From: Paraburkholderia bannensis NBRC 103871
GTDB lineage: Bacteria; Pseudomonadota; Gammaproteobacteria; Burkholderiales; Burkholderiaceae
DNA length: 64,000 nt
Direction of reading: 5' to 3'
Assembly (NCBI RefSeq): GCF_000685015.1
Contig: NZ_BAYA01000007.1
Span: 62,001 to 126,000, forward strand
In this document: piece by piece, positions 1 through 9,807 of the stretch
How the letters are laid out: every line of letters begins with the position of its first letter
How positions within the stretch are numbered: the first letter of the stretch is position 1
Notes under the pieces: model-generated
The model's input: the letters and a program-made list of their open reading frames with translations, nothing else
What the model was told of the DNA's origin: nothing
The model's database searches: none
Program-made: the position numbers and the translations under genes

Positions 1-163
1 AGCCCTTCCCGTTGGTGCCGCCGACCGTGAAGATCGGACAGGCGAACTGCAGGTTCAGCGCGTCCTTGACCTGGCTGATGCGGCCAAGGCCCATGTCGAT
101 GCCAACCGGATGCGCGGTTTCGAGATGCGTGAGCCACGCGTCGAGGGTGGGAAAGGTACTCAT
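1..163 (-). CDS. folC: Bifunctional folylpolyglutamate synthase / dihydrofolate synthase, N-terminal part only
   Basis: This enzyme adds glutamate to dihydropteroate and to folates in the cytoplasm. Only the first 54 codons lie in the window; the gene runs off the left edge. The visible protein starts MSTFPTLDAWLTHLE, continues with HPVGIDMGLGRI, and ends in VGGTNGKG, the start of the Mur-ligase-type P-loop seen near the N-terminus of FolC. It is the last visible gene of the minus-strand trp-accD run, about 180 bp after accD, which is the usual accD-folC order in beta- and gammaproteobacteria. Family assignment is firm; the rest of the gene cannot be judged. Confidence 0.93.
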   Translation of the reverse strand, partial: MSTFPTLDAWLTHLETAHPVGIDMGLGRISQVKDALNLQFACPIFTVGGTNGKG

Positions 164-267
164 CGGGACGTTAGCGGAATGATTCAGGAAGTGCGGCGCG
201 ATTCAATGGAAACCGGATGAAGCGAACCCGCACGCTTCGAAAACACGGCATTATCGCGGAAATGACA

Positions 268-330
268 ACGCGCCGCTTGCTTTCGCTTGCGGCGCGTCTG
301 ACACGGCGCGGAATCATGAAGTTCCGCGCC
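268..330 (-). other. Two adjacent hairpins between accD and folC
   Basis: Two perfect 9-bp stems follow the accD stop codon: arms 305-313 and 322-330 (GGCGCGGAA type, 8-nt loop), then arms 268-276 and 289-297 (ACGCGCCGC type, 12-nt loop). Neither is followed by a T-run on the minus strand, so they do not look like intrinsic terminators. They could act as mRNA-stabilising or processing structures between accD and folC. Confidence 0.5.
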
Positions 331-346
331 TTAGCGTCTGTTTGCG

Positions 347-1219
347 TCAGGCCACTGCGTCGGCGGGCTGGCGCTGCATGATCGCCATCAACTGGGCGAT
401 TTCCTCGCGCAGCTTGCGACGGTCGACGATCATGTCGATGGCGCCCTTCTGCAGCAGGAACTCCGAACGCTGGAAGCCTTCCGGCAGCTTCTCGCGCACG
501 GTCTGCTCGATCACGCGCGGGCCGGCAAAGCCGATCAGCGCCTTCGGCTCGGCGATCACCACGTCGCCCAGGAACGCGAAGCTCGCCGACACGCCGCCCA
601 TCGTCGGGTCGGTCAGCACGGAGATGAACGGCAGCTTGGCTTCAGACAGCTTGGTCAGCATGGCCGTGGTCTTGGCCATCTGCATGAGCGACAGCAGGCT
701 TTCCTGCATGCGCGCGCCGCCCGAAGCGGTAAAGCAGATGAACGGCACTTGCTGCTCCAGCGCGTTTTGCGCGCCACGGGCAAAACGCTCGCCGACCACC
801 GAACCCATCGAGCCGCCCATGAACGAGAACTCGAAGCAGGCGACCACGCAAGGCAGCGTGTGGATCGCGCCGCCCATGACGACCATGGCGTCGGTTTCGC
901 CGGTGTCGTCCATCGCTTCCTTGATACGGTCCGGGTACTTGCGGCTGTCCTTGAACTTCAGCGCGTCGACCGGCACGATCTCCTGGCCGATTTCATAGCG
1001 ACCTTCCGGATCGAGCAGGCCGTCCAGGCGCTCGCGCGCGTTGATGCGCATGTGGTGGTCGCACTTCGGGCAGACGTGGAGGTTCGCTTCGACGTCGTTG
1101 CGGTACAGCACCGCTTCGCACTTCGGGCACTTGATCCACAGACCTTCCGGAATGCTCTTGCGGCTTTTCGGATCGGTTTGCTTGATCTTGGGCGGCAGCA
1201 GTTTATCGAGCCAGCTCAT
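347..1219 (-). CDS. accD: Acetyl-CoA carboxylase carboxyltransferase subunit beta
   Basis: AccD pairs with AccA to transfer CO2 from biotin-carboxyl-carrier protein to acetyl-CoA, making malonyl-CoA for fatty acid synthesis. The 290-residue length is normal. The N-terminal zinc ribbon is complete (C31, C34, C50, C53 in two CPKC pairs), followed by the carboxyltransferase fold with [12 protein letters not shown] and [12 protein letters not shown]. The start chosen is the ATG of [10 protein letters not shown], preceded by AAGGAAG; longer in-frame starts add a non-conserved extension. It lies 140 bp after trpA. A TAAAAT at 1322-1327 on the minus strand could be the -10 of a private accD promoter, but I see no convincing -35. 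Confidence 0.97.
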   Translation of the reverse strand: MSWLDKLLPPKIKQTDPKSRKSIPEGLWIKCPKCEAVLYRNDVEANLHVCPKCDHHMRINARERLDGLLDPEGRYEIGQEIVPVDALKFKDSRKYPDRIKEAMDDTGETDAMVVMGGAIHTLPCVVACFEFSFMGGSMGSVVGERFARGAQNALEQQVPFICFTASGGARMQESLLSLMQMAKTTAMLTKLSEAKLPFISVLTDPTMGGVSASFAFLGDVVIAEPKALIGFAGPRVIEQTVREKLPEGFQRSEFLLQKGAIDMIVDRRKLREEIAQLMAIMQRQPADAVA

Positions 1220-1358
1220 TGTTGTTTCTTCCTTCATCGTGATGCGCGGGCGCGGCGGCCGGTTTGATACGGCAGTCATTTCGACCGGGTTCCGACCCCG
1301 ACCGCGCATGGCGAAAAGTGGATTTTACAGCAGACTCGAATCTAGTCTCTAACCGCGA

Positions 1359-2174
1359 TCATCTCGCCTTGTCAGAAACGGCGTCGAGTGCTGTCCGAAT
1401 ATCGGCAATGAACTGCGTGAGCGTTTGCGCTGCAGTGTCGGGCGCCGCCTGCTGAAGCAGTTGCACGATGCGACTGCCGATCACCACGGCGTCCGAGACT
1501 TCGGCGACTGCGGCTGCGGTTTGCGCGTCGCGAATACCGAAGCCCACGCCCACGGGCAGCGGCACGCGCGCCTTGATCGCCGGGATTTTACTCGCGATGC
1601 TCGCCACGTCGAGGTTCGCCGCGCCCGTCACGCCCTTGAGCGACACGTAATAGACATAGCCGCTGGCCATCCGGCCGACTTCCGCGATGCGCTCGTCCGT
1701 GGAGGTGGGCGCGAGCAGGAAGATCGGATCGATGTCGGCAGCCTTCATCTTCGCGGCGAATTCCACCGATTCCTCGGGCGGATAGTCGACCACCAGCACG
1801 CCGTCCACGCCCGCTGCCTGCGCGGCGGCCGCGAAAGCTTCCGCGCCCATGCGCTCGATCGGATTGGCGTAGCCCATCAGCACGACGGGCGTTTCGTTGT
1901 CGGTCTCGCGGAAGCGCTTGACGTCGGCCAGCACGCTCTTGAGCGTCACGCCCTTGGCGAGCGCACGCTCCGACGACTGCTGGATCACGGGGCCGTCGGC
2001 CATCGGATCGGAAAACGGCACGCCCAGTTCGATCACGTCGGCGCCGCCAGCGGCGAGCGCGTGCATGAACTCGACGGTGCGCGCCGGATCGGGGTCGCCC
2101 GCCGTCATGAACGGGATCAGGCCTTTCTTGCCGGCGGCGGCAAGCGCCGCGAATTTGCTGTTGATACGGGACAT
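1359..2174 (-). CDS. trpA: Tryptophan synthase alpha chain
   Basis: TrpA cleaves indole-3-glycerol phosphate to indole and glyceraldehyde 3-phosphate and channels indole to TrpB. The 271 residues include the catalytic Glu49 ([11 protein letters not shown]) and Asp60 (PMADGP), at the same numbers as in the E. coli enzyme, and the phosphate-binding glycine-rich segment near [10 protein letters not shown]. It sits downstream of trpF, trpB and an inserted DNA methyltransferase gene on the same strand, so cotranscription with them is likely. The only unusual point is the methyltransferase gene between trpB and trpA, which are directly adjacent in most bacteria. Confidence 0.97.
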   Translation of the reverse strand: MSRINSKFAALAAAGKKGLIPFMTAGDPDPARTVEFMHALAAGGADVIELGVPFSDPMADGPVIQQSSERALAKGVTLKSVLADVKRFRETDNETPVVLMGYANPIERMGAEAFAAAAQAAGVDGVLVVDYPPEESVEFAAKMKAADIDPIFLLAPTSTDERIAEVGRMASGYVYYVSLKGVTGAANLDVASIASKIPAIKARVPLPVGVGFGIRDAQTAAAVAEVSDAVVIGSRIVQLLQQAAPDTAAQTLTQFIADIRTALDAVSDKAR

Positions 2175-2255
2175 TTCAGGGTCCTCATTCGGTGGTACTG
2201 CGCGACGCCAATGGTCGACGAGCGCGGCAACGCGTGAGTTCGACTCGCGTTCGAC

Positions 2256-3152
2256 TCAAACGCCTGCCGCCACCGTCGCGGACGCGGGGGCCGCTTCTGC
2301 GGCCAGACTCACACGTTCGCGCGCGATCGCGCAGTAACTTTCATTGATTTCATAGCCGACGAATTCGCGCTTCTGACGCGCGCAGGCGACTGCCGTGGTG
2401 CCGCTGCCCATGAACGGGTCCAGCACGCGGCCGCCCGGCGGGCAGCTCGCGAGCACCATGCGCTCGACGATTTCCAGGGGCTTCTGGGTCGGATGATCGA
2501 CGCGTTCCGCGTGCTGGCGATGCAGCCGCGAAACCGACCAGACGTCCTTGGGGTTGTAGCCGAGCTCCAGCCACTTGCTGCCTTCAAACAACTTGCGCGA
2601 ACGCGCCTTCTTCGTGACGGCATCGTACGGGATGCGCACGGGATCGAGGTCGAAGTAGTAATCCTTCGACACCGCGAAGAAACCGATGTTGTCATGCACC
2701 GAGGTAAAGCGGCGAGTCGTGCCGCCCATGCTGGGAACGCGACGATCCCAGACGATCTCGTTAATCATCGTCATTTTCGACTTCAGATAGACGAAGATCT
2801 CAGGCGCATACTGCCAGGTGCAAAACACGTAGAGCGAGCCGCTCGGCTTGAGCTTCGGAATCGCCAGGTCGAGCCACGCGTAAGTCCAGGAGAGGAAGTC
2901 CTCGCCCGAACGCATGTCGGAGTCGTTGCCGTAGTCCTTGCCGAGCCCATAAGGCGGATCGGCGACGATCAGGTCGATCGAGGCATCGGGCAAATTCGCC
3001 GCATCGGTCAGAAAATCGCGGTTCAGGAGCCGGATTGTGTCGGGCACCGCAGGCAGGGCGAGCGCCCCCGCCGCCACTTGTTCCGCGGCGGGAATGCTCA
3101 CAACTTCACTCACGGGCGCCGGCATTTCCGGCTCGTCGAACTCGTCACGCAT
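2256..3152 (-). CDS. Orphan site-specific DNA methyltransferase (beta-class amino-methyltransferase) within the trp operon
   Basis: This is an S-adenosylmethionine-dependent adenine-N6 or cytosine-N4 DNA methyltransferase of 298 residues. The catalytic DPPY (residues 65-68) comes before the SAM-binding DPFMGSGTT (245-253), the order of the beta class, with HPTQKP (220-225) just ahead. The region between, about 75-215, would hold target recognition. No restriction endonuclease gene is near, so it is probably a solitary, regulatory-type enzyme. It starts 21 bp after trpB and ends about 80 bp before trpA. From memory, a methyltransferase in this same place has been studied in Burkholderia cenocepacia as an epigenetic regulator; the target motif here cannot be read from sequence alone. 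Confidence 0.9.
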   Translation of the reverse strand: MRDEFDEPEMPAPVSEVVSIPAAEQVAAGALALPAVPDTIRLLNRDFLTDAANLPDASIDLIVADPPYGLGKDYGNDSDMRSGEDFLSWTYAWLDLAIPKLKPSGSLYVFCTWQYAPEIFVYLKSKMTMINEIVWDRRVPSMGGTTRRFTSVHDNIGFFAVSKDYYFDLDPVRIPYDAVTKKARSRKLFEGSKWLELGYNPKDVWSVSRLHRQHAERVDHPTQKPLEIVERMVLASCPPGGRVLDPFMGSGTTAVACARQKREFVGYEINESYCAIARERVSLAAEAAPASATVAAGV

Positions 3153-3173
3153 CGGTCGTATCGCTCCGGGCGC

Positions 3174-4367
3174 CTAGAACTGAATGCCCGATCGCTCGGC
3201 GACCGTGTGCATGTCCTTGTCGCCGCGGCCCGACAGGTTCACCAGCAGAACCTTGTCCTTGGGCAGCGTCGGCGCGAGCTTCGCCGCATACGCGAGCGCG
3301 TGGCTCGATTCGAGCGCAGGGATGATGCCTTCGATGCGGCAGCAGTCGTGGAACGCCTTGAGCGCTTCCTCGTCGTCGATGGTCACGTACTGCGCGCGGC
3401 CGCTGTCCTTGAGCCACGCGTGCTCAGGGCCGACGCCGGGATAGTCGAGACCCGCCGAAACCGAATGCGTCTCGATGATCTGGCCGTTCTCGTCCTGGAG
3501 CAGATAGGTGCGGTTGCCGTGCAGCACGCCCGGCGTGCCGGCCGCGAGCGAGGCAGCGTGACGGCCCGTTTTCATGCCGTCGCCAGCCGGTTCGACGCCG
3601 ATCAACTGCACCGAACTATCGTCGATATACGGGTAAAAGATGCCCATCGCGTTAGAGCCGCCGCCTACGCAGGCGATCACGGCGTCAGGCTGACGGCCCG
3701 TGATTTCGGGCATTTGCACGCGGCATTCGTCGCCGATCACGCGCTGGAAGTCGCGCACCATCATCGGGTACGGGTGCGGGCCCGCCACGGTACCGATGAT
3801 GTAGAAGGTGTTTTCGACGTTGGTGACCCAGTCGCGCATCGCTTCGTTGAGCGCGTCCTTGAGCGTACGCGAGCCGGATTCGACCGGCACGACCGTCGCG
3901 CCCAGCAACTTCATGCGGTAGACGTTGGCGGCCTGACGACGCACGTCTTCCGCGCCCATGTAGACCACGCATTCCATGCCGAAGCGCGCCGCGATCGTGG
4001 CCGTGGCCACGCCGTGCTGGCCCGCGCCGGTTTCGGCGATCACGCGCGGCTTGCCCATGCGGCGGGCGAGCAGCGCCTGGCCGATCACGTTGTTCACCTT
4101 GTGGGCGCCCGTGTGGTTCAGGTCTTCGCGCTTGAGATAGATCTGCGCGCCGCCCACCATCTCGCTCCAGCGTTGGGCGTGATAGATCGGCGACGGACGG
4201 CCGACAAAATGCTTCAACTCGCGCTGATATTCAGCAACGAATTCGGGATCGTCCTTGAACTTCGCGTAAGCCACGCGCAGTTCCTCGATCGCCTGCATCA
4301 GGGTTTCGGCAGCGAACACGCCGCCATATTGGCCGAAATGGCCACGTTCATCGGGCAAATTGTACAT
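3174..4367 (-). CDS. trpB: Tryptophan synthase beta chain
   Basis: TrpB condenses indole with serine using pyridoxal phosphate, completing tryptophan. The 397-residue protein begins [16 protein letters not shown] and carries the PLP lysine K90 in HTGAHKVNN and the phosphate-binding GGGSNA loop. Length and motifs match the standard TrpB1 type that partners TrpA. It follows trpF by 62 bp. The ORF ends 21 bp before the methyltransferase gene, so tryptophan synthase subunits are made from a message that also carries that gene. Confidence 0.98.
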   Translation of the reverse strand: MYNLPDERGHFGQYGGVFAAETLMQAIEELRVAYAKFKDDPEFVAEYQRELKHFVGRPSPIYHAQRWSEMVGGAQIYLKREDLNHTGAHKVNNVIGQALLARRMGKPRVIAETGAGQHGVATATIAARFGMECVVYMGAEDVRRQAANVYRMKLLGATVVPVESGSRTLKDALNEAMRDWVTNVENTFYIIGTVAGPHPYPMMVRDFQRVIGDECRVQMPEITGRQPDAVIACVGGGSNAMGIFYPYIDDSSVQLIGVEPAGDGMKTGRHAASLAAGTPGVLHGNRTYLLQDENGQIIETHSVSAGLDYPGVGPEHAWLKDSGRAQYVTIDDEEALKAFHDCCRIEGIIPALESSHALAYAAKLAPTLPKDKVLLVNLSGRGDKDMHTVAERSGIQF

Positions 4368-4429
4368 AAGTCACTCGCTCGGCCAACCAGAGCGCCTTGC
4401 GTTGCGCAAGGGCGGGTTGACCCAAGAAA

Positions 4430-5110
4430 TTATCCCGCGTCTGCTTCGCGCACTGCGCGCACAAACGCCGCCATACGGGCGTGATCTTTCACGCCCCTGG
4501 CGCCCGGAGCCTCGATGCCACTGGAGACATCGACGGCGAACGGACGCACCTGGCGAATCGCATCACCGACGTTTTGCGCGTTCAAGCCACCACTCAAAAC
4601 GGCCCGACGCGCGAGCCCTGCGGGGATAAGTGACCAATCGAAGACCTTCCCGCCGCCGCCGTAACCATCGACATGAGTGTCGAAAAGCAGGCCGCTGGCT
4701 GATGAATAACTATTCGCCGATTCTATCAAATCGGCCGGTTGAGTATCCGCCGCCACTCGCAGCGCCCGCAACCAGGGCAAACCGGCAACGGCCGCCAGCG
4801 CCTCGCACTGGCGCGGCGTCTCGTCGCCATGGAATTGCAGGAGCGTGAGCGAGACGTTGCTCGCGACTTCGCTGATCCATTGCGGCGTGGGATTCACAAA
4901 CAGCCCCACCACCGACACGAACGGCGGAATATCGTGCGCCAGTTCGACAGCCTGCGCCACGCTCACCGAGCGCGCGCTGGGCGGGTAGAACACGAGGCCG
5001 ATGGCGTCCGCACCGAGGTCGATGGCGTGCGCGACCGCTTCGGGCGTCGAAAGCCCACACAGCTTGATGCGGGTGCGGTGCTCGGCGACGATGGACTCGA
5101 CTGACGTCAT
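4430..5110 (-). CDS. trpF: Phosphoribosylanthranilate isomerase
   Basis: TrpF catalyses the Amadori rearrangement of N-(5-phosphoribosyl)anthranilate in tryptophan synthesis. The 226 residues form the expected (beta/alpha)8 enzyme: RIKLCGLSTPE holds the catalytic Cys, GLVFYPPSARSV the strand-2 motif, FHGDET strand 4, and FAVDVSSGIE the C-terminal phosphate loop with the catalytic Asp. It is a separate gene, not fused to trpC. It lies 87 bp after truA. An N-terminal stretch of about 13 residues ahead of RIKLCGL is longer than usual, so a slightly later start is possible. Confidence 0.95.
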   Translation of the reverse strand: MTSVESIVAEHRTRIKLCGLSTPEAVAHAIDLGADAIGLVFYPPSARSVSVAQAVELAHDIPPFVSVVGLFVNPTPQWISEVASNVSLTLLQFHGDETPRQCEALAAVAGLPWLRALRVAADTQPADLIESANSYSSASGLLFDTHVDGYGGGGKVFDWSLIPAGLARRAVLSGGLNAQNVGDAIRQVRPFAVDVSSGIEAPGARGVKDHARMAAFVRAVREADAG

Positions 5111-5197
5111 GGCTGATGGCTCGAAATGATCGTGTTGGTTGATAGCGCGTTCAATGAGGTTGGGCGCACATTGCAGGCAAATAGGCGCAACCTGCCT

Positions 5198-6004
5198 TCA
5201 GGCCGCCTCGTCCGCCCAGACCGTGCTCCACGGCACGCTGGCCGTATGCGCAGCAGGAACGGCGAACTCGTCAGGATAACCTACCTGGGCGAGATAAAGG
5301 CCGTCGGGCATGAAGGTCGGTGCGGCCTTGCCGCGATCGAGCCCCGCCAGGATTTCGGCCATCCACGTTGCCGGATAGCGTCCGCGCCCCACCGCCACGA
5401 GGCAGCCCATCAGGTTGCGCACCATGTGATGCAGGAAGGCGTTGGCGCGAAACCGGAAGTGGATGAAGTCGCCCAGCGGCCGGATGTCGATCTGATAGAG
5501 ATGCTTGACCGGCGTTTTCGACTGGCACTCAGACGAACGGAACGCCGAAAAATCGTGCTCGCCGATCAGGCATTGCGCCGCTTCGCGCATCGCATCGACG
5601 TCGAGCGGCGTGTGGATCCAGCCCGCGCGCCCCGCCAGCATCGGCGAGCGCACCGGGTTCACGTAGAGCACGTAGTAGTAGGTGCGCTCGAAAGCGGCGA
5701 AGCGCGCGTGGAAAGCCTCGGGCATCGGCTTCGCCCATTGCACGGCCACCGTCGACGGCAGGAACGCATTGGTGCCGCGCACCCACGAGAACGGCGTGCG
5801 GTCGAGGTCGGTGTCGAAGTGGACGACCTGGCCGAGGCCATGCACGCCCGTGTCGGTGCGGCCCGCGACCACCGTGGACAGCGGCACGGTCGCGAACTCG
5901 CGCAGCGCGCGTTCGAGCGCGTCCTGCACGGTCTTGCCGTGCGGCTGCGATTGCCAGCCGTTGAACGCGGCCCCGTCGTACTGGATTCCAAGCGCGATAC
6001 GCAT
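5198..6004 (-). CDS. truA: tRNA pseudouridine(38-40) synthase
   Basis: TruA converts U38-U40 in the anticodon arm of many tRNAs to pseudouridine. The 268-residue protein has the catalytic aspartate D51 in [10 protein letters not shown], the HARF motif and a C-terminal [12 protein letters not shown] / HHMVRNLMG half typical of the family. It starts only 14 bp after fimV on the minus strand, so the two are probably cotranscribed. This fimV-truA-trpF linkage is common in beta- and gammaproteobacteria. Confidence 0.97.
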   Translation of the reverse strand: MRIALGIQYDGAAFNGWQSQPHGKTVQDALERALREFATVPLSTVVAGRTDTGVHGLGQVVHFDTDLDRTPFSWVRGTNAFLPSTVAVQWAKPMPEAFHARFAAFERTYYYVLYVNPVRSPMLAGRAGWIHTPLDVDAMREAAQCLIGEHDFSAFRSSECQSKTPVKHLYQIDIRPLGDFIHFRFRANAFLHHMVRNLMGCLVAVGRGRYPATWMAEILAGLDRGKAAPTFMPDGLYLAQVGYPDEFAVPAAHTASVPWSTVWADEAA

Positions 6005-6018
6005 ACGGACGGCGGCGC

Positions 6019-8319
6019 TCAGGACAGCGGCGAGAGCGTGGACAGCAGCGCCTGCGCGTCGGCGCCCGTGGCGTGGTCGTTCGACTCGATCACTTCATTG
6101 ATGAGCGCGCGTGCGCCTGCCAGGTCGCCCAGCTCGATGTATTCATGCGCGAGGTCGAGCTTGTTGCGTGCGATACGGGCCAGCTGCTCCGGCGTGAAGA
6201 CAGGCAGCGGCTCGGCGGAATCGGGCGGCAGGTTCAGGTCGAAATCGAGCGAGAGCGTGCCGAAGCGCGGCGTGCCCATCGGCGGCGCGCCGACCGGCGA
6301 GGTGCCCATGGCGGCGCCCAGGCCCGCGATCGAGCCGAAACCGGCCGTACCGGCTTCGATGGCCTTGCCGACCGGCGGCGCGGGCGGCTCGGCGAACGGC
6401 AGCGACTGGCGCGCGATCGTCTCGGGCGTGGCGACCGGCAGGCTGCTCGGGGCGAACGACGGCATGCTGGCAGTCTGCGGGAAATCGGGTACATCGACGC
6501 GCGGCGGCAGCGGCATGTCGAGGCTGCCAAGCGCGTCTACTGCGGACTTCGGAAACTCTTTCGGTACTTCCAGTTGGGTCATTTCTTGTTCTTTGGGGAC
6601 TGCGGGTACATCCGGAACTACGGGTGCGGCGTGTTGCGGTTCGGCTACTTCAGCGACGGGGGCGACGGCAGCGAGCGTCGGCTCGGCTTGTGCGGCTTCG
6701 TGCGATCCGGTTTCGGGCTGCACCAGCTTGTGCTCGTGCTCGTGCTCGTCGCCCGGCATCGTCAGCTCGATTGCGCGCAGTTCGGCGCCGATCGCGGCAT
6801 GCGGGGCGGCCGGCAGTTGCGGCTCGTCGTTGTGCTCGTCGGTCTGCGCTTCGGCGGTGGCTTCGGCTTCGCGTGCGAGTTCTTCCGCCTCGCCGGTCGT
6901 GCGCCAGCCCGTCACGCCTTCCGTCGGCAGCGCCGCTGCGCCAAGCTCGGCGGCAGCAGAGAGGCTTGCAGCGTCGGTTGCGTCGGCCAGCGACTGCGGC
7001 TCGCCCGACTCGACGCCGTGCGGATGGATGCCATGTTCAACGCGATCGGCGTGCAGTTCGGCGAGGCCGTTCTCTGCTTCAGCGTGCGGGGCTTCGAAGA
7101 CCGTCGGCGGCAGTGCGTCCGCGCCGAGTTCGGCGGCTGCCGAAAGGCTTGCGGCATCAGCCGCGTGGTCGAGTTCTGTGTCGTGGTGCGGAGCCTCACT
7201 GAGCGGTTCGCTCAGCACGGGCGCTTCGTGATGCCCGGCTTCGTGGTGCTCGTCATGCGCGTCCTCTTGCGCAGCGGCGTACGCAGCGGCCGCGAGCGGC
7301 TGAGCCGGGGTTTCATCGGCTGCGGGCGCAGCCTTGCGGCGCTTGCGCGTCAAGAGACGCACGATCAGCGCGACAAAAGCCAGCAGAACCGCCGCAACGA
7401 CGCCCCACGTGACCGGCGAGACTTCCGGTTGCGCGACGTTCGCGCCCACCGCACCGCCCGCCGACGCGCCATGCGCGCCAGCCGCAGCCGCGCCCGTACC
7501 GCCAGCGACCTGCGCCTGCTTGCCGACGCCATGTTGCAGCGCCATCAGCACACGATTCTTGAGCGCGAGCAATTGCTGAAGACTGGAAACCGTGACCGGC
7601 GCAGCGGTGGCCGAAGCCGCGCTGGAAGCCGAGGCCTGCACCGCGCCGCTCCACGAATGGCCGTCGCTGGCCGGCGCAGCCACGGCGGGCGCGCTCGCGG
7701 AAGTCGCAGCCGATGCTATCGGCGCACTCGCAGCCGCTTCGGGCGCGGAGGCGCTCGCTGCGCCGCTTGCGGCGTTCGCCACAGCCACAGCCGATGCTGC
7801 CGTCAAGCTGGCCGAAGGCGCCACGGAAGACGCCGCCGCAGCAGCGCTGGCCGCCGCCACCGGAGCAGCAGCCGGAGCCGAAGCCGGCGTCACGCCCGAC
7901 GCCCCGCTCGCCATATCCGGCGTGCCCGGCACCTCCAGCGTCGCGCCGACTTTCAGGCGGCTCGGATCGTTCTTCATGAACGCGTTGGGATTGGCGTCGA
8001 ACAGCGCCTGGCTCGCACGCGCGAGCGTCATCTTGTCGTGCGACTGGGTGACGTCGACGGCGACGTCATGCAGCGACTGGCCCGGATGCACGGTGTACTG
8101 GCCGATCACGGGCAGCGCAGGCGCTGCGGCGGACGCGCCCGAAGCAGCGGCAGCAGCGCTCGTAGCCTGCGCAGGCGCAGCAGTGCTGGCTGCAGTCGCA
8201 GCATCGGCCGCACCAGCCAGCGCCAGCATCGCCGCGGCGGCGACAGCCTGCATGGCGCGTCGCGCCTTCGTGTTGTGGATATCCCGGTCAGCGGGTACAG
8301 AGTCAAGTCGAACGGTCAT
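6019..8319 (-). CDS. fimV: FimV/HubP-family polar landmark protein
   Basis: FimV-type proteins span the inner membrane, bind peptidoglycan through a LysM-like domain and organise the cell pole. In this 766-residue reading there is a signal sequence ([16 protein letters not shown]), a LysM-like region ([15 protein letters not shown]), a low-complexity Ala/Ser stretch, a membrane segment ([20 protein letters not shown]) followed by a basic RKRRK patch, an acidic cytoplasmic region rich in Glu, His and Ala, and the conserved C-terminal TPR-like FimV domain ([20 protein letters not shown]). I chose the ATG at 8319 with a weak AGGG site; ATG 8370 and GTG 8391 are in-frame alternatives. It follows the asd terminator, so has its own promoter. 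Confidence 0.88.
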   Translation of the reverse strand: MTVRLDSVPADRDIHNTKARRAMQAVAAAAMLALAGAADAATAASTAAPAQATSAAAAASGASAAAPALPVIGQYTVHPGQSLHDVAVDVTQSHDKMTLARASQALFDANPNAFMKNDPSRLKVGATLEVPGTPDMASGASGVTPASAPAAAPVAAASAAAAASSVAPSASLTAASAVAVANAASGAASASAPEAAASAPIASAATSASAPAVAAPASDGHSWSGAVQASASSAASATAAPVTVSSLQQLLALKNRVLMALQHGVGKQAQVAGGTGAAAAGAHGASAGGAVGANVAQPEVSPVTWGVVAAVLLAFVALIVRLLTRKRRKAAPAADETPAQPLAAAAYAAAQEDAHDEHHEAGHHEAPVLSEPLSEAPHHDTELDHAADAASLSAAAELGADALPPTVFEAPHAEAENGLAELHADRVEHGIHPHGVESGEPQSLADATDAASLSAAAELGAAALPTEGVTGWRTTGEAEELAREAEATAEAQTDEHNDEPQLPAAPHAAIGAELRAIELTMPGDEHEHEHKLVQPETGSHEAAQAEPTLAAVAPVAEVAEPQHAAPVVPDVPAVPKEQEMTQLEVPKEFPKSAVDALGSLDMPLPPRVDVPDFPQTASMPSFAPSSLPVATPETIARQSLPFAEPPAPPVGKAIEAGTAGFGSIAGLGAAMGTSPVGAPPMGTPRFGTLSLDFDLNLPPDSAEPLPVFTPEQLARIARNKLDLAHEYIELGDLAGARALINEVIESNDHATGADAQALLSTLSPLS

Positions 8320-8410
8320 CAGTTGCCCTGGCTCGCCGCTCGCGCGGCGGTCGATCAATCGGGAATTCATGGGGTCGGGCTCGCTGGCCACGCGCGAGGG
8401 CCGCGAAAAT

Positions 8411-8442
8411 AAAAAAGCGCCGCGACTGGCGCGGCGCTTTTT
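8411..8442 (-). terminator. Intrinsic terminator of asd
   Basis: A perfect 8-bp GC stem (8417-8424 with 8430-8437, 5-nt loop) is flanked by A6 on the left and T5 on the right. It gives a T-run on the minus strand directly after asd and separates asd from fimV. Confidence 0.92.
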
Positions 8443-8480
8443 GCCTGTCTACGCGTCATTAGCCGCGTAGTTTAATTCAT

Positions 8481-9602
8481 TCACTTGTCGAGCAGAATCC
8501 GCAGCATGCGACGCAGCGGCTCAGCAGCGCCCCACAGCAGCTGGTCGCCGACCGTGAAGGCCGACAGATACTCGCCGCCCATCGCCAGCTTGCGCAGGCG
8601 GCCGACCGGCACCGACAGCGTGCCAGTGACCTGTGCGGGCGACAGATCGCGCATCGAAGCCTCACGTTCGTTCGGCACGACCTTGACCCAGTCGTTGGCC
8701 GAAGCGAGGATGCCGTTGATCTCGTCGAGCGGCACGTCCTTCTTCAGCTTGATCGTGAGCGCCTGCGAGTGGCAGCGCATTGCGCCGATACGCACGCACA
8801 GACCGTCGACCGGGATCGAGCCCGGCTCGCCCATCGCGGGCTTGCCAAGGATCTTGTTGGTTTCCGCGCCGCCCTTCCACTCTTCCTTCGACATGCCGTT
8901 GCCGAGATCCTTGTCGATCCACGGAATCAGCGAGCCCGCGAGCGGCACGCCGAACTGGCTCGTCGGCATGGCGTCGCTGTTCATGGTGGCGAGCACCTTG
9001 CGGTCGATGTCCAGGATCGCCGACGACGGGTTGGCCAGATCGGTCGCCACCGCCGCGTTGAGCGCGCCCATCTGCGAGAGCAGCTCACGCATGTTCTGTG
9101 CGCCCGCGCCCGAAGCAGCCTGGTACGTCATGGCCGTCATCCAGTCGACGAGGTTCTCGCGGAACAGGCCGCCCAGCGCCATCAGCATCAGGCTGACCGT
9201 GCAGTTGCCGCCGACGAAGTCCTTCTGGCCCTTGACCAGCGCGTCCTTGATGACGTCGAGGTTGACCGGGTCGAGAATGATGACCGCGTCGTCCTTCATG
9301 CGCAGCGCCGACGCCGCATCGATCCAGTAGCCAGTCCAGCCTGCCGCGCGCAGCTTCGGATACACCTCGTTGGTGTAGTCGCCGCCCTGGCAGGTGATGA
9401 TGGCATCGCACTTCTTGAGCTCGTCGACGTTGTTCGCGTCCTTGAGCTTCGTCTCGTTTTTGGCGAACGACGGAGCCGCGCCGCCTGCGTTGCTGGTGCT
9501 GAAAAACACCGGTTCGATCAGGTCGAAATCACGTTCTTCCTGCATGCGCTGCATCAGCACGCTGCCGACCATGCCGCGCCAACCTACGAGACCTACGTTC
9601 AT
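8481..9602 (-). CDS. asd: Aspartate-semialdehyde dehydrogenase
   Basis: Asd reduces aspartyl phosphate to aspartate semialdehyde with NADPH, the branch point for lysine/diaminopimelate, threonine, methionine and isoleucine. The 373 residues start [15 protein letters not shown] (NADP fold) and contain the catalytic Cys134 in [10 protein letters not shown] and the active-site His region [13 protein letters not shown]. Length and residues match the gammaproteobacterial type. Its ATG has an AAGG site about 6 nt ahead. Upstream lies a Thr/Ile/Lys-rich short ORF with alternative RNA pairings, annotated separately, which suggests control by aspartate-family amino acid supply. A strong terminator ends the gene. 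Confidence 0.98.
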   Translation of the reverse strand: MNVGLVGWRGMVGSVLMQRMQEERDFDLIEPVFFSTSNAGGAAPSFAKNETKLKDANNVDELKKCDAIITCQGGDYTNEVYPKLRAAGWTGYWIDAASALRMKDDAVIILDPVNLDVIKDALVKGQKDFVGGNCTVSLMLMALGGLFRENLVDWMTAMTYQAASGAGAQNMRELLSQMGALNAAVATDLANPSSAILDIDRKVLATMNSDAMPTSQFGVPLAGSLIPWIDKDLGNGMSKEEWKGGAETNKILGKPAMGEPGSIPVDGLCVRIGAMRCHSQALTIKLKKDVPLDEINGILASANDWVKVVPNEREASMRDLSPAQVTGTLSVPVGRLRKLAMGGEYLSAFTVGDQLLWGAAEPLRRMLRILLDK

Positions 9603-9623
9603 GACTAACCCTTGATTTGGACA

Positions 9624-9684
9624 CTTCCCCGCTTCGCTCGCCCGGCGTGGCCGCGCGGGGAAGATGAGCGGGCACGACGAGCGA
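9624..9684 (-). promoter_or_regulatory. asd: Candidate attenuator: two mutually exclusive RNA pairings ahead of asd
   Basis: Directly after the stop codon of the Thr/Ile-rich short ORF, the RNA reads TCGCTCG (9684-9678). This is complementary to CGAGCGA at 9640-9634. That second segment lies in the loop of another hairpin whose 9-bp arms are CTTCCCCGC (9663-9655) and GCGGGGAAG (9632-9624). Because the first pairing encloses only one arm of the second, they cannot both form. A ribosome resting at the stop codon would cover TCGCTCG and favour the hairpin just ahead of the asd ribosome site; one stalled earlier would favour the other pairing. The hairpin lacks a T-run, so it may act on translation or through Rho. 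Pairings are seen; regulation is inferred. Confidence 0.55.
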
Positions 9685-9801
9685 TCAACGCGTGATGATC
9701 GTTTTCGTAATCGTTTTCGTGCTGATGGCGAGCGAAATCACACGGGCAGTTTTTTCGCCGTGGATGTTCGTAACAGTCGTGATCGGGGAGATCGTCGCCA
9801 T
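9685..9801 (-). CDS. Putative Thr/Ile/Lys-rich leader peptide of asd (38 aa)
   Basis: This 38-codon ORF ends 82 bp before asd. It contains 10 Thr and 8 Ile codons; the last 11 residues, [11 protein letters not shown], are five Thr, three Ile, two Lys and one Arg. Ten of those eleven are products of the pathway that Asd feeds. The composition recalls the E. coli thrL leader peptide, which controls thrABC by ribosome stalling. The C-terminal part is encoded by two 12-bp tandem repeats (9698-9721). I see no ribosome site; a TATATT box six bases upstream would place the transcript start on the A of the ATG, so translation may be leaderless. A longer in-frame start at 9903 exists. Function is inferred. 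Confidence 0.6.
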   Translation of the reverse strand: MATISPITTVTNIHGEKTARVISLAISTKTITKTIITR

Positions 9802-9807
9802 CGAAGC

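Noticed and set aside
268..330. Terminator for accD
   Set aside because: Two good stems exist, but neither is followed by a T-run, so I list them only as hairpins.
5126..7231. Plus-strand open frame of 701 codons across trpF, truA and fimV
   Set aside because: It is antisense to three clearly conserved genes, is rich in Arg/Ala/Ser, and has no recognisable domain; long shadow frames are expected at this GC content.
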